This document shows, in pieces, positions 13,577 to 23,000 of a stretch of 64,000 nt of DNA. A program made the position numbers and the translations under genes. How positions within the stretch are numbered: the stretch's first letter is position 1; each line of letters begins with the position of its first letter. The DNA lies in contig MU858047.1 in assembly GCA_033297075.1 (NCBI GenBank), positions 434,001 to 498,000 on the forward strand, read 5' to 3'. This DNA is from Rhypophila decipiens. Taxonomy: Eukaryota; Ascomycota; Sordariomycetes; Sordariales; Naviculisporaceae. The notes below the pieces were generated by a model. That model saw only the letters and a program-made list of their open reading frames with translations, had not been told where the DNA came from and did no database searches.

Positions 13577-16211
13577 ATTTATTCCCCGTTTTAGGTTGAT
13601 GGTGTCTCGCCTGCAGCTCTTCGAAAACTGCGAGCACCTGTTCCTGTGGCCGATTTCTTGGAAGACAATGAAGACGTTTCTGGCGGTCAAAACACCCCCG
13701 CCGCCTCTGACATGGTGTTTGAATCTCTTTTTGGCTGAACTGTGCACGGCCTGTTTCAAAACGAGCTACTTCCCGGACGTGTTCAAGGTGGCAAGGACAA
13801 AAATGGTCAAGAAGAAAGACAAGCGCAGCCATAACTTTGTGGGAGATTGGCGTCCCATTGCGTTACTGTCTGTCGTCGGGAAGTTGCTCGAAAAGGTCAT
13901 GGCCGACCGCGTCACCGAGTTCGTTGTCAAGTTCAACAATCATTCTCGAAAGTTGATGCCCGATGAGCAATACGCCTTTTCGGGATCCTCGGTAGAGGCA
14001 GCACTCATCCACAACAATGCCTATGTTTTTGATGCCTGGGCCAGAGAAAAAGAGGTGTGTGTGTGACGCAGATGTCTCTTGACATGACGGGAGTGTTTGA
14101 CAGGGTATCACGACAAGCCCTCGTCGAGATCCTCGCTCGCAGAGGTCTTCCAGATTGGACGGTCGACTTTTTCTGCTCCTACCTCCAAAATCGGTACACC
14201 ACCATCGAGATCCCGGGCTTTGAGAGCGACAAGTACCTCGTGACCAAAGGAGTTGCTCAGGGTAGCCCCTTGTCCTCCATTCTCTTTGCCTTTTACACTT
14301 CTGAGATCATCAACCATTTCAAGTGGTCCTCTCCTCTTAGAACGGATGACTTCTCCTTTGTCGTGCAGTCATTCAGCCACAACGATAACAACGTCCTTCT
14401 CAAAAAGCTGCAGGATGAAATGATGAGGTACTTTGGAAAGACGGGTGCTGTCGATGACTCTAACATTGCATCACTCAAACGGGACGCTGCCAGCGGCCGC
14501 TACTGTGTTCCGGACCGGGATCCTGTGAAAGGCATGAACGTCGAGTTCAACCCCCGAAAGTACAAACTCTGGTATTTCGAGAATCCCCGTGCCACCAAGC
14601 CGCAAACCTTCAGGTCCCTTCCTCACATCGATGGTATCGCAGACGCGGAAATTGTTGGAAACCTTGATCCCTTCCCAAAAGAACCGATCAAGTACACAGA
14701 GGGCGAGTTGGATTATTACACGGACGGCTCAGGGTGGGAGGCGAACATGAAACCAAGTCTGAAACTTCTCGGCGTTGAGATTGATGGTAGACTGCGCTTT
14801 GGATTTCATGTCAACCACGTAAGTAGAGTGTGCCAGTGATTCACAAACATGCGCTTCACAACGCTAACATGGGCTCAACACAGATCATTGCCAGGGCCAA
14901 ATCCCACTTCACAAGGCTGAGGCATGTGGTGGGCGAATGTAAGCTCAGGGAGGGGTGCACTCCGCACCAGAAACAACTGGCGCAACTGTACCAGGCAAAG
15001 ATCCTGCCAGTGCTGTCAGATGCTGCTGCTGCCTGGTTCTTGTACATGCCTCCCACCAAGTATCTTGCCACTCAGCAGGAGACTCTCCGTTACCGTTTGT
15101 CCGAAGACGAGGTAATGAAGTCTCTCCGTCGCGTGCAGTATCATTTTCTGCTCAAGATGTCAGGAGCACCCCCCCAACACATCCCAAGATTTCCTTCAGC
15201 GCGAGTTTGGGTTCATGGATCTGCCAACGTACCTCTGGAAGAGAGCCATTTCCACGATGAGTCGACTGGCAGTGGCCAAATTTCGCCTTGCCCCATGGCT
15301 GAAGGACAAAAGGACATGGAGGGGCGGCGTGTCAGGCCCAAAACCAACCGGACGCCTCAAAAAGGACGGCCAGCCAGTTCTACCGACAGGCCATCTCAAT
15401 CCCTTCGTCACCCTCCGGAACTTTGGCGTTGAGGAGGTCATAAAGCCGGCTTCGGATTTGTTCTACCTCCAAAATAGAGACAACAAACTTCCCCTCCCCC
15501 GGTCGCTAAAACGTAAGGAAGCCGATCTGAGTCTGTTCGCAAACCAAAACAAATCGGCCAGGAACTACATCAAGAAAATGACCGATGACCTGTCCAACTC
15601 ATGCATGGAGCTCAAATGGAAGCAGGTCCAGGAGGACTACCGGGAAAGGCAGCGGGAGCGCACTGGGAACCTACCAGAGCAGGACGCCTTGCCCCTCAAG
15701 TACCAGGGACCGTGGAAACCCAAATTGCCCAAGAGAGGTTTCTTGTCGTGCTACCGTGGCCTGAGCCGTGAGCAAGGAACTGTGCTGGTTCAGTTGCGCA
15801 GCGGGACTCTGCCTCTCGCAGACCGCTTGTTCACTCTTATATAAGTCGTTGACTTGAGAGTGAATTTCAACATTCGTTGCATTCTTCTCTCCCCCTTTTC
15901 CCTCGCACATGCTCAAGTGAACCTTTTGCTAACAAACCCGGGGTTGTCGCCCCAAGCAGAAGATTGCGACTCCAGACTGCTCCTGCGGAGAAGGCCGGCA
16001 AACCGTACAGCACGTGTTGTATGAATGTTGTTTTCTCAAGCCCTTGTTCCAGGCCAAGGTGCTCAACTTCATAGAAGGCGAAAGACCAACCACCCTCGAA
16101 GTCCTTACAACAGCCCACGCTTATATCCTCACCGCATGGATGCTCGCATATCTCAACATGTCGTGGTTCAAGGCATATAAAGAAAAGTATCTTGCCTTTT
16201 TCGAAACTTGA
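13577..16211 (+). mobile_element. decayed LINE-type reverse transcriptase (Tad-like)
   Basis: The plus strand reads as fragments of a fungal non-LTR retrotransposon ORF2. In order I see the fingers segment with a W-R-P-I-A-L-L motif (near 13846), a palm A-like motif S-L-D-M-T-G-V-F-D (near 14075), the Q-G-S-P-L-S motif (near 14257), an L-L-G-V-E-I-D thumb motif (near 14765), and a C-terminal cysteine/histidine cluster C-S-C-G-E-G followed by H-V-L-Y-E-C (near 15978-16030). The reading is broken. A frameshift lies in a GT dinucleotide run at 14053-14070, another lies around the C7 run near 15169, and a stop at 15842-15844 precedes the cysteine cluster. The catalytic Y-x-D-D box is not intact: candidates are T-D-D after arginine (near 14344) and V-D-D after alanine (near 14449). 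The element ends with a stop at 16209-16211. The 5' end, an ORF1 and an endonuclease domain are not visible, so it is 5'-truncated or diverged. A 65-nt spliceosomal-looking intron interrupts it (separate entry). Confidence 0.85.
14819..14883 (+). other. intron-like insertion inside the reverse transcriptase
   Basis: A 65-base stretch begins GTAAGT, contains GCTAAC about 20 bases before its end and finishes ACACAG. Removing it joins the thumb segment ending F-H-V-N-H to I-I-A-R-A-K in the same frame. The unspliced sequence reaches a stop within six codons. This is what a normal filamentous-fungal intron looks like. Confidence 0.7.
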
Positions 16212-16271
16212 TTGAGCAGCAACTCGCTTGTCCTGGGCATGACGTAAAACGGCTTATTGAGAGTGAATCTC

Positions 16272-16377
16272 CCCTCAGGGGCTTAATCATTGATGGATTC
16301 ATTAGGCAAGTTTGGCAACAAAATTTCTCTTTCATCCCCACCACACACGACCTCTGGGGGGGGGGGGGGGGGCGCGG

Positions 16378-16429
<52 letters not shown>

Positions 16430-16561
16430 CGNNNNNNNNNNTTTTTGTTTTTTAATCACCCCTCTGGGGCTTAATAATTTTTTTTTTAATTTGGCAATTT
16501 TGGCAAAAAAATTTCTCTTTAATCCCCACCACACACGACATATCCCCCCCCCCCCCCCCCC
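16272..16561. repeat. near-duplicate blocks flanking the gap
   Basis: The block 16272-16355 and the block about 16458-16543 carry the same ordered landmarks: CCCCTC, GGGGCTTAAT, TTTGGCAA, AAATTTCTCTTT and ATCCCCACCACACACGAC. They differ by scattered substitutions and homopolymer-length changes. The first ends in poly-G and the second in poly-C. A true tandem duplication is possible. A misjoined, error-rich second read of one locus is more likely. Confidence 0.75.
16356..16441. other. poly-G tract and ten-N assembly gap
   Basis: About 75 bases are almost pure G (a few C at 16373-16378), then ten undetermined bases at 16432-16441. A matching poly-C tract sits at 16544-16561. The flanking sequences resemble each other (see the next entry), which points to an unresolved homopolymer and not to a real gene part. 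Confidence 0.95.
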
Positions 16562-16651
16562 AGTCCATCGACCATCTTCTCCATTTTCCATCTTTTCCAT
16601 CCTGATGCTCGTTCGTGACTGCTAACATGTTTTCACCGCGCATCGAATCAG

Positions 16652-18203
16652 ACTACGAGCTTAGTCTACCCTCTCCCGACTTCCACAAGTCCCCCACCCC
16701 CTTCTTTCCCTTGTGTACGTACATTGATCGACAAGATCAATCGTGCCTTCAACCAGCGTAGGCTGCCAGGTATTGTTTGAGCGTTTCCTCTTGTGTCGAT
16801 CCCCCTCACTCGTTTAGAGTAAAAATTTCTGGTTGGTACCTTGTGACCTTTTTCAGAATTCTACGCTTTGCCGGTCTGCAGGTTCAATGTGAGAAACGAC
16901 AGTTGGAGTTCTCGCCCGAAATATATACTCGGCAATATACAGAGGCTCAATGACTAACGGCTAACTCACTCTTCAACGTTCTTCAGGATTCTCAGGTCCT
17001 GGTTCTCCTCCGCCCCCCCTCCCCTCTCGAGCGACGCTGGATCGCTTCCGACAACTGGTAAGCGACCTTGTATCCCCTCTTCCAATCTCGTTAGCCTGGC
17101 AAGAAGTCAGATCAGAAGTGGAAAGATAAGCAGTGCCATCTTGTATATATTTGCTAACTATCATCATGTTCGATTCAGGGCTCTGGCGTTGAGCAACCAA
17201 TCCGGTGCATGGTTTGGGTTCTGTTCAAGTCCTTCTTTCTTGGCTCGGGCATATTTGGATGCTGTCTCCTGCACCAGTTTGCAGAAGAAGGGACAGGCCT
17301 GTGTTTCCGGCTGAGTTCGGAGACTTGCAGCCAGGATCTTGAGGAACTCGAGATCGTCGTCGGATAGATCGTCGGGAAGATCGCTAGTGTTGATGGTGAC
17401 GAAATGGGTGATTCGGCTTTTTTTGTCACCAGTAGCCAGCTTGAGTAAGGCCCCTTTCCTAATAGTTATCTATAACAAAACTCTGATTAATTTGTCTAGT
17501 TTCCGGCTCCGAGATGTCGGCCATCTTATGGTCCGATGGTCTACGGGTTAGCAACAGAGGGATGTAACGCAACGACGGGACAACTTGCTTACTGTAAGTT
17601 ATCAACAGCTCCCCTGTTCACGTGTAACTTTGGTTCGAACGCTCTGACTGCCCTCTCCTGCCGCTCCTTGATCATGCACATCTAGCTAACTGTGTTTGTC
17701 CTGAACAGTTTCTGGGGGATGGCGTTGTTAGAGACGCTTTTGCGTTTGGTTGTGAAGAGGGAAAGGTAGCTAAAATCCCCGGGTCGTCCCTTAGTTCAGT
17801 CTCGTCATCTCCACAGCATTTATCTGACTAACAAAAGCAGAAATCTGAGATGGAAATCGGAGACTGGTTAGTAATATCTTTCCACCGGGAGGGATAACGA
17901 CTGCTTTTTGTTCTTTTTTTTTTTTTTTTTTTTCTGCGAATGAAGCGCCCTGCTAACAAGTGCGGATTCCCTTGAACAGGCAGGCATTTTGTGCCTGAAA
18001 AAAAGACGCCACACGAAGTTAACGTTGTGAGGGCTTGCCAGGGCTTGCCCTACGCCTCGTAAGTTCTTCCCCAGCTGGTCCTGCAATCAGTTCTTTTGGA
18101 TCTAACATCAAATATTGGGTAAGGTTGAACACTTTGTATGTTGAAATTCGGGCTAAAACTTAGATTTGGAACCTCCTCCCCAGACTGGTGCACTGGGGTT
18201 TAA
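16652..18203 (+). CDS. candidate seven-exon gene, unknown product, 5' end unresolved
   Basis: I do not recognise the product. Exons that join without a stop are 16652-16769, 16857-16888, 16987-17057, 17709-17765, 17841-17866, 17980-18058 and 18164-18203 (423 nt, 140 codons plus stop). Every intron is GT-AG, and four have CTAAC shortly before the acceptor (for example 16889-16986, 17766-17840, 17867-17979). The reading includes L-I-D-K-I-N-R-A-F-N, L-L-R-P-P-S-P-L-E-R-R-W and H-F-V-P-E-K-K-T-P-H. The first exon starts at an acceptor (CTAAC at 16622, CAG at 16649-16651), so upstream coding may be lost in the gap. An alternative start is the ATG at 16627, which would need a one-base frameshift. 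The 651-base fourth-exon-flanking intron 17058-17708 contains a complete antisense gene. Chance joining of small exons cannot be excluded, and the last exon is the least certain. Confidence 0.38.
17164..17681 (-). CDS. candidate small nested gene, unknown product, one frameshift
   Basis: I do not recognise the product. Exon 1 is 17593-17681, starting at the ATG at 17679-17681 (a second in-frame ATG follows two codons later). A 52-base intron, 17541-17592, has GTAAGC, a GCTAAC branch site and a TAG acceptor. Exon 2 runs 17164-17540. The reading is hydrophilic and protein-like, with segments E-R-A-V-R-A-F-E-P-K and M-A-D-I-S-E-P-E-T-R, then after a one-base shift near 17460 the segments L-P-D-D-L-S-D-D-D-L-E-F and N-H-A-P-D-W-L-L-N-A. 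The expected length is about 154 residues, and I see no signal peptide or membrane segment. The extra base could be a sequencing error or early decay. The whole gene lies inside a predicted intron of the plus-strand gene. The opposite-strand frame here is rich in Cys, Phe and Gly, as antisense frames often are, so I prefer the minus strand. Confidence 0.5.
17913..17933 (+). repeat. poly-T tract in an intron
   Basis: About twenty T residues lie upstream of a TGCTAAC branch-like site and an AACAG acceptor. This is consistent with a polypyrimidine tract on the plus strand. Confidence 0.8.
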
Positions 18204-18783
18204 TGGCTTTACCTTGTGGATTTTGTCGCTTCAATTGCGCAGCCACGACGATACTCTCGCAAACTACAATAAAGCACCCGGGCGGCAAGTCGTATTCTAT
18301 GACCTCCCCATGGTGCCGCTTGGAAACCTGTTCAATAGGGCTAATATAGAAACGCAATCAAATCACTGATGTCGGTTAAAGTCTGTCGCTTGTCGTTGTG
18401 CTGTGTTGTCCTGCCTGCGGGAACGTCTTCTGTGCTGCAATTTTAATGTTATTTGGGAGAAAAAAGAGGTGAAACACAGTGGCGCCAGGACGAAAGTATC
18501 GGAGAAAATATGTTTTGTCGCCGCCGAATTTGACGTGAAATGAGTGTCAAAGATCATTTTTATCATGCGTGGAATCCTCACTCTTGTCGGGGATGAGTCA
18601 CCGGGGAGCAATACTTTATATCCTCCGAGTTCTTTCAATCCTTGCGCCGAGAGCAACTACTTAAAGACCACGGCCCCAATCATCAACTTCTCAGAACAGC
18701 AGAGATTGATCAACGCTCGCCGCGCAACCACCAGTCGAGCGCAACCCCGCGTGCAGGTCCCCCCAAAAGCAGCAGCGCTCACA
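18204..18783. other. spacer between two hypothetical genes
   Basis: No gene I can support. A short plus frame continues to a stop near 18367 and could be an alternative 3' exon of the upstream gene, but no splice choice joins it cleanly. The rest is AT-rich and probably promoter for the 18784 gene. Confidence 0.4.
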
Positions 18784-20032
18784 ATGTCCTCGGCCTCCTC
18801 ATCCTCGGTTGGAACAGTCATGCGCCCGAACATCGAATCCGCCATCTCCGCCATGGAAAAAAACGAGTCTCGACCTAGCGGCTCCCCGGCGACATGTTGG
18901 GTTTTTTGATCTCGCGCAGGAGTTGCGCGACATGGTCTACAAGTACTATGTGACTGTTGACGGCGGTTATATTCTCAACCCCGAGACATGGAAGCTTAGG
19001 CCAAACAACGATGCTGGCCCCAACCTCCACCCCTTCGGCTTACAGCGAACCTGCAAGTCCATCGCCCAAGAGATGGCAGGCTCGGCTCTTAAGCATAACC
19101 TTGTCACCTTCACGACCATCGATACGATGCGGGAGCTTGCATTTCAGTGGGAAACATTAGTCAGCATGAACCTGAAGCTGTGCAAACATCTGCTCCAAAC
19201 AGTCGCAAAGGAAGAGTTCGGTGGCCGGATGCCCGACTCCTTCAAGGAAACCATGTCTCATCACTGCCCCGAATATATGCTACTCCAGAACGACATCAAC
19301 AATCTGTTCCACCCCGGATACGAGGGAGAGGACGCCCATGAGACGCTCTGGTCCAACTTCTCTATCACACCCTCGGCGGAAAGATACTCCTTTGCAAAGT
19401 TCATAATGCAACAGCCCGAATTCGCCCCTTTTTTGGCGCGTGTACCTAAGTCCGTCCTTGAACTGGACTTGCACCATCAACCGTGGAATATTCCATCGGA
19501 CGAGGAAACCAGAACGTTGTTCAACCTTTTACTCCCGTTCATGACTATGTTTCCGAGCGCAACACCCCATATCCCTAGCTTCTGGGAGCATTTTCTTGAC
19601 GCCCCGAACCGTTTAAAATATCGGTTCTCGGCCGCAGCGGCAGCCATCAAATTCCTCGGCTCTCTAAAGCCCTCGTCTCGCGCCCATCTGCGCTGCGTTT
19701 TGCTGGATGAGGATCGCGAATCGGTTGCCCACCCGGAAAGACATGGGCGAGGACTCGTGCGCTTCTGTGAGGAAAATCCCCTCCTTCGCATTGAACGGCG
19801 AGTGAGCATATGGAAGACTTTACTGCCCCAGAAAGAGAGGGCTGATCCACTGGAATGCATCAATGATGGTGGAACTTATGGGGGAAGGGACTCTCGATGG
19901 GCCGTCTGCGGTAGCGAACCTCTCGGCTGGAATGAGAACACCTTTGCTTATTACGACTGGTATTATTTAGGGAATTACAGGCTTGGTTGTATGGTTGCGA
20001 CACTGGAGTTGGCGCCGTCGCTGCAGATGTGA
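18784..20032 (+). CDS. hypothetical protein with F-box-like N-terminal motif, frameshifted
   Basis: A long plus frame ends at the TGA 20030-20032. It carries F-F-D-L-A-Q-E-L-R-D-M-V-Y close to its N terminus. This resembles the short F-box-like segment (leucine-rich, then x-E-L-R-x-x-[IV]-[YF]) that begins many fungal-specific hypothetical proteins. The remaining roughly 370 residues look globular and I do not recognise them. The natural start, the ATG at 18784, is in a different frame. It would be joined by removing one base from the A7 run at 18857-18863 or from the T6 run at 18902-18907, giving about 415 residues. Without such a fix the first in-frame ATG lies inside the motif. Either the assembly has an indel in a homopolymer or the gene is newly broken. 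The body has no other stop, which favours an error or very recent mutation. Confidence 0.6.
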
Positions 20033-23000
20033 CCGATTTCGATGTTCTTGTCGGCAAAGTCGCCAATGACCAAGACGGCGTCCTCTCTGAGAAGGGACAA
20101 GAGAGTGGAACCGGGTAGGCATCTTGTCCATTGGATTCATTGTTGGGCGAGTTATCAGACACAAGTTGTATTCAGATATAGCTGCTGTAGCTGGCTGCCA
20201 GGTTGGATCACATGTCATGTCGAGACAGCAAGGAGAAAATTGAACAATACATCACCTGTTTGTTTTCATGTTGGGCACTGCTCATGTGTAAGGCAAGGTA
20301 CGTGGATGAACGTAAATGCCCGAATTGTGTTGATACGTTGTATTTTCCTGCAACGCTGGGCTCCGTATGAACTACGGATACCTAGCCTCACTAAATCGCC
20401 CTTGGCTTACAGTACCAAACCAAGCACTTCGACCTGCCAACACTGCATCATCAGGCTTCCAGTTCCATCAGCTTTAACGTGCTGGCAATGAAAATACCAG
20501 ACCGTAGTTTCGATACAAAACATACCCCCTATTCTGGCATCAACCCATATATCACTTGAAGAGAGTTCAATAAATAACATGGCTCGCGGCCACTATACCT
20601 GTTATTAATCGCAGACTCTTTCAATTACAGGCTTATTCATTTTACGTCACTCTTGAAATTACGTACTCTTATAATCGCGTTACTCTTGAAATCACGTACT
20701 CTTACAATTACGTTCCATACTCTGACATTTACGCGAGTATTACTTATGTATCCGCATAGCTCTGTCAATTACGTACAACTTTGTTACACCCCAAATTATA
20801 TATTGACTGCTTTGAACTCAAAAATCTTTACTATAATGGGAATAGAAGAAATAAAACGCTGGGCTATGAGTTGGGATGGAGGTTAGGGGCGAATAGACGA
20901 GGGGTAGAGGTATAATCTGATGTATAGTTTTAATACGTGTTGTGTTGTTAGACTATGTATATTAGTACGGATCGGCAGTATCGTATTACCTACTAGATAC
21001 CTATGTATATACGGAGTAATTGGGTGTTAATAAGAAGGGGTATCTCGAAAGGGAGGATTACTGACATGGAGAAAGGAAGGATTCGTTCTGTGGGGATTTC
21101 TAGAAACCCCAGCTACAAGCTGCCCTTGTGGGAAAGGGTTAAGGAGATAATGATCATTCACGCCTCTCATCCACGACTACAGGTTGCTGCTGTATGGATG
21201 GATATATCCAGTGTATATACTGTAGTGCTGTGGCATGCATGCATACACGACATGTATATGTGCGGCTGAGAGAGGAATTGCACGGAGCATGTAAGCAACT
21301 TAAGCCGAAGAGTGGAAGTCGAGCCCTTGTAGTGACTTTCCCTGACTCCGAGGACACAAGATTTCGGTTTCATGATATTGAATTGGACACATGCATATTG
21401 TCGTCAAAAACCTGGGGTACTTGCGTAGGTATAGTACATACGTACCCGATAGGACCTAACATGAAGCTACCACTCATGTACTTGTATGTATGATGGGCAT
21501 CTCCTACATGTAATCGTGGGGCAGGAAAGAGTGTGGATGTGTGCGTGAATGGATAAGAGAGGAGATTCTCAGATACATGTATGTAGGTGGGAGCCGCCCT
21601 CCTGACATGTCCCATGACCTGACGTGTGACAAAAATGTGACGACGACAAAGTCCATATTCGCTAGCTGTACGTACCATTCATCCCCTCTGCTACCTCATG
21701 CTTCTTCTCCTTTATAGGTAGTCCGGATACATTGGTACTGTGGCTGTTGGTGGGTTATATTTTTCTTATTGTCATACGTACAGTACCGACATGGAGGTAC
21801 TGGTATCGTCCATTGGTGAGTGACATCGAGCCCGCAGTCTGGGTCGGGAAATACAACATGGCGCATGGAGATACGTAGATAGCAGCAGTAAAGTTTGGGG
21901 AAGGACAATGTAGGTAGGGATGGTGCTGCTTGTCAGTTGGGCTCATGGTCTGGTAACACAGGACCGAAACTTAATGGTTGCATTTCCTTTTGCCTCGTTT
22001 TGGTAACTAGCAAGCACGCAAGTAGATAGGTATGTCCTTCGACACCACTGCTACGTATAGTATACCTTGACTATGCACAACTGTAGTATCAATGTAACTT
22101 GTATGATTCTTATCATGACTACTATCATATAAGTGGTATATGGTTGTGTCACTTGAGTTCATTAATATGTCAGGTGAGAAATGACCATTCACTCGAGCGG
22201 TACCCTACCGAGTATCGAGCACCCCCCCTTTGCGGTATCTCTAACCGACTGACTGACTGACTCTGTGGATGCCAGGCTCGGATATTACTTCCGCATTTAC
22301 TTTATATCTCCTCTACAAACTCCGACTCTTCAGCCGCCGCGTAACAAGTGGCTGCCTCAACACCTCCAGGACGCAGCGCAGCATCGTAGAGTAAACAAAA
22401 TAGGAAGGTACCTATGTAATGCACATGTAGATAGAGGTAGGGTAGGGAGATGAAGACTCGCAAGTTCAGCCAGCCAGCCAGCCAGATACTCACAATCAGT
22501 CCGTTTAGAAGCACTTCTGGCTGGGCGAGAGATGAGGAAAACTGCTAACGAGCATGGCTGCATATGAGACATACAGGAGAGATGCTACTACTCGATGCCT
22601 GAACACGACGAGCCAGCGAGCGAATCACGATATTTTGCGCGGCCGCCACCCCTCGAATTCCATCTCAGCTGCAGGTCTATAGTCCAAGTTTTGTTTGTAT
22701 CGTGAAGTTCTCTTTGCCCTGTCATGAAGTCTGGGGACGAGTTTATATGACCCACCGCCTGGATATCATGAGGGGCTATGGTACCATCGTGAACATGTAT
22801 GTGTGTGTGTGTGGTATTGGTGTGACGATAGATTGACGAAGGGCTATGTGGTATTGAACATTGTGGGAGACATGAGCTCGACCGGAATGATTCTGATTCG
22901 AAGCTTCGTCGGAGAAGGTACGTGTGAGTATGTAGAGGTACGTACTACCGAGTGAACAAGACAAAGAGGTCAGAGTATGAGATGATTCTGTTACATATAT

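Noticed and set aside
17179..17315. Plus-strand exon after a perfect-looking intron ending at 17178 (GCTAAC, then TTCAG)
   Set aside because: It reaches a stop without a good donor and reads as antisense of the minus-strand gene. I keep it as an alternative to the nested-gene model, not as a feature.
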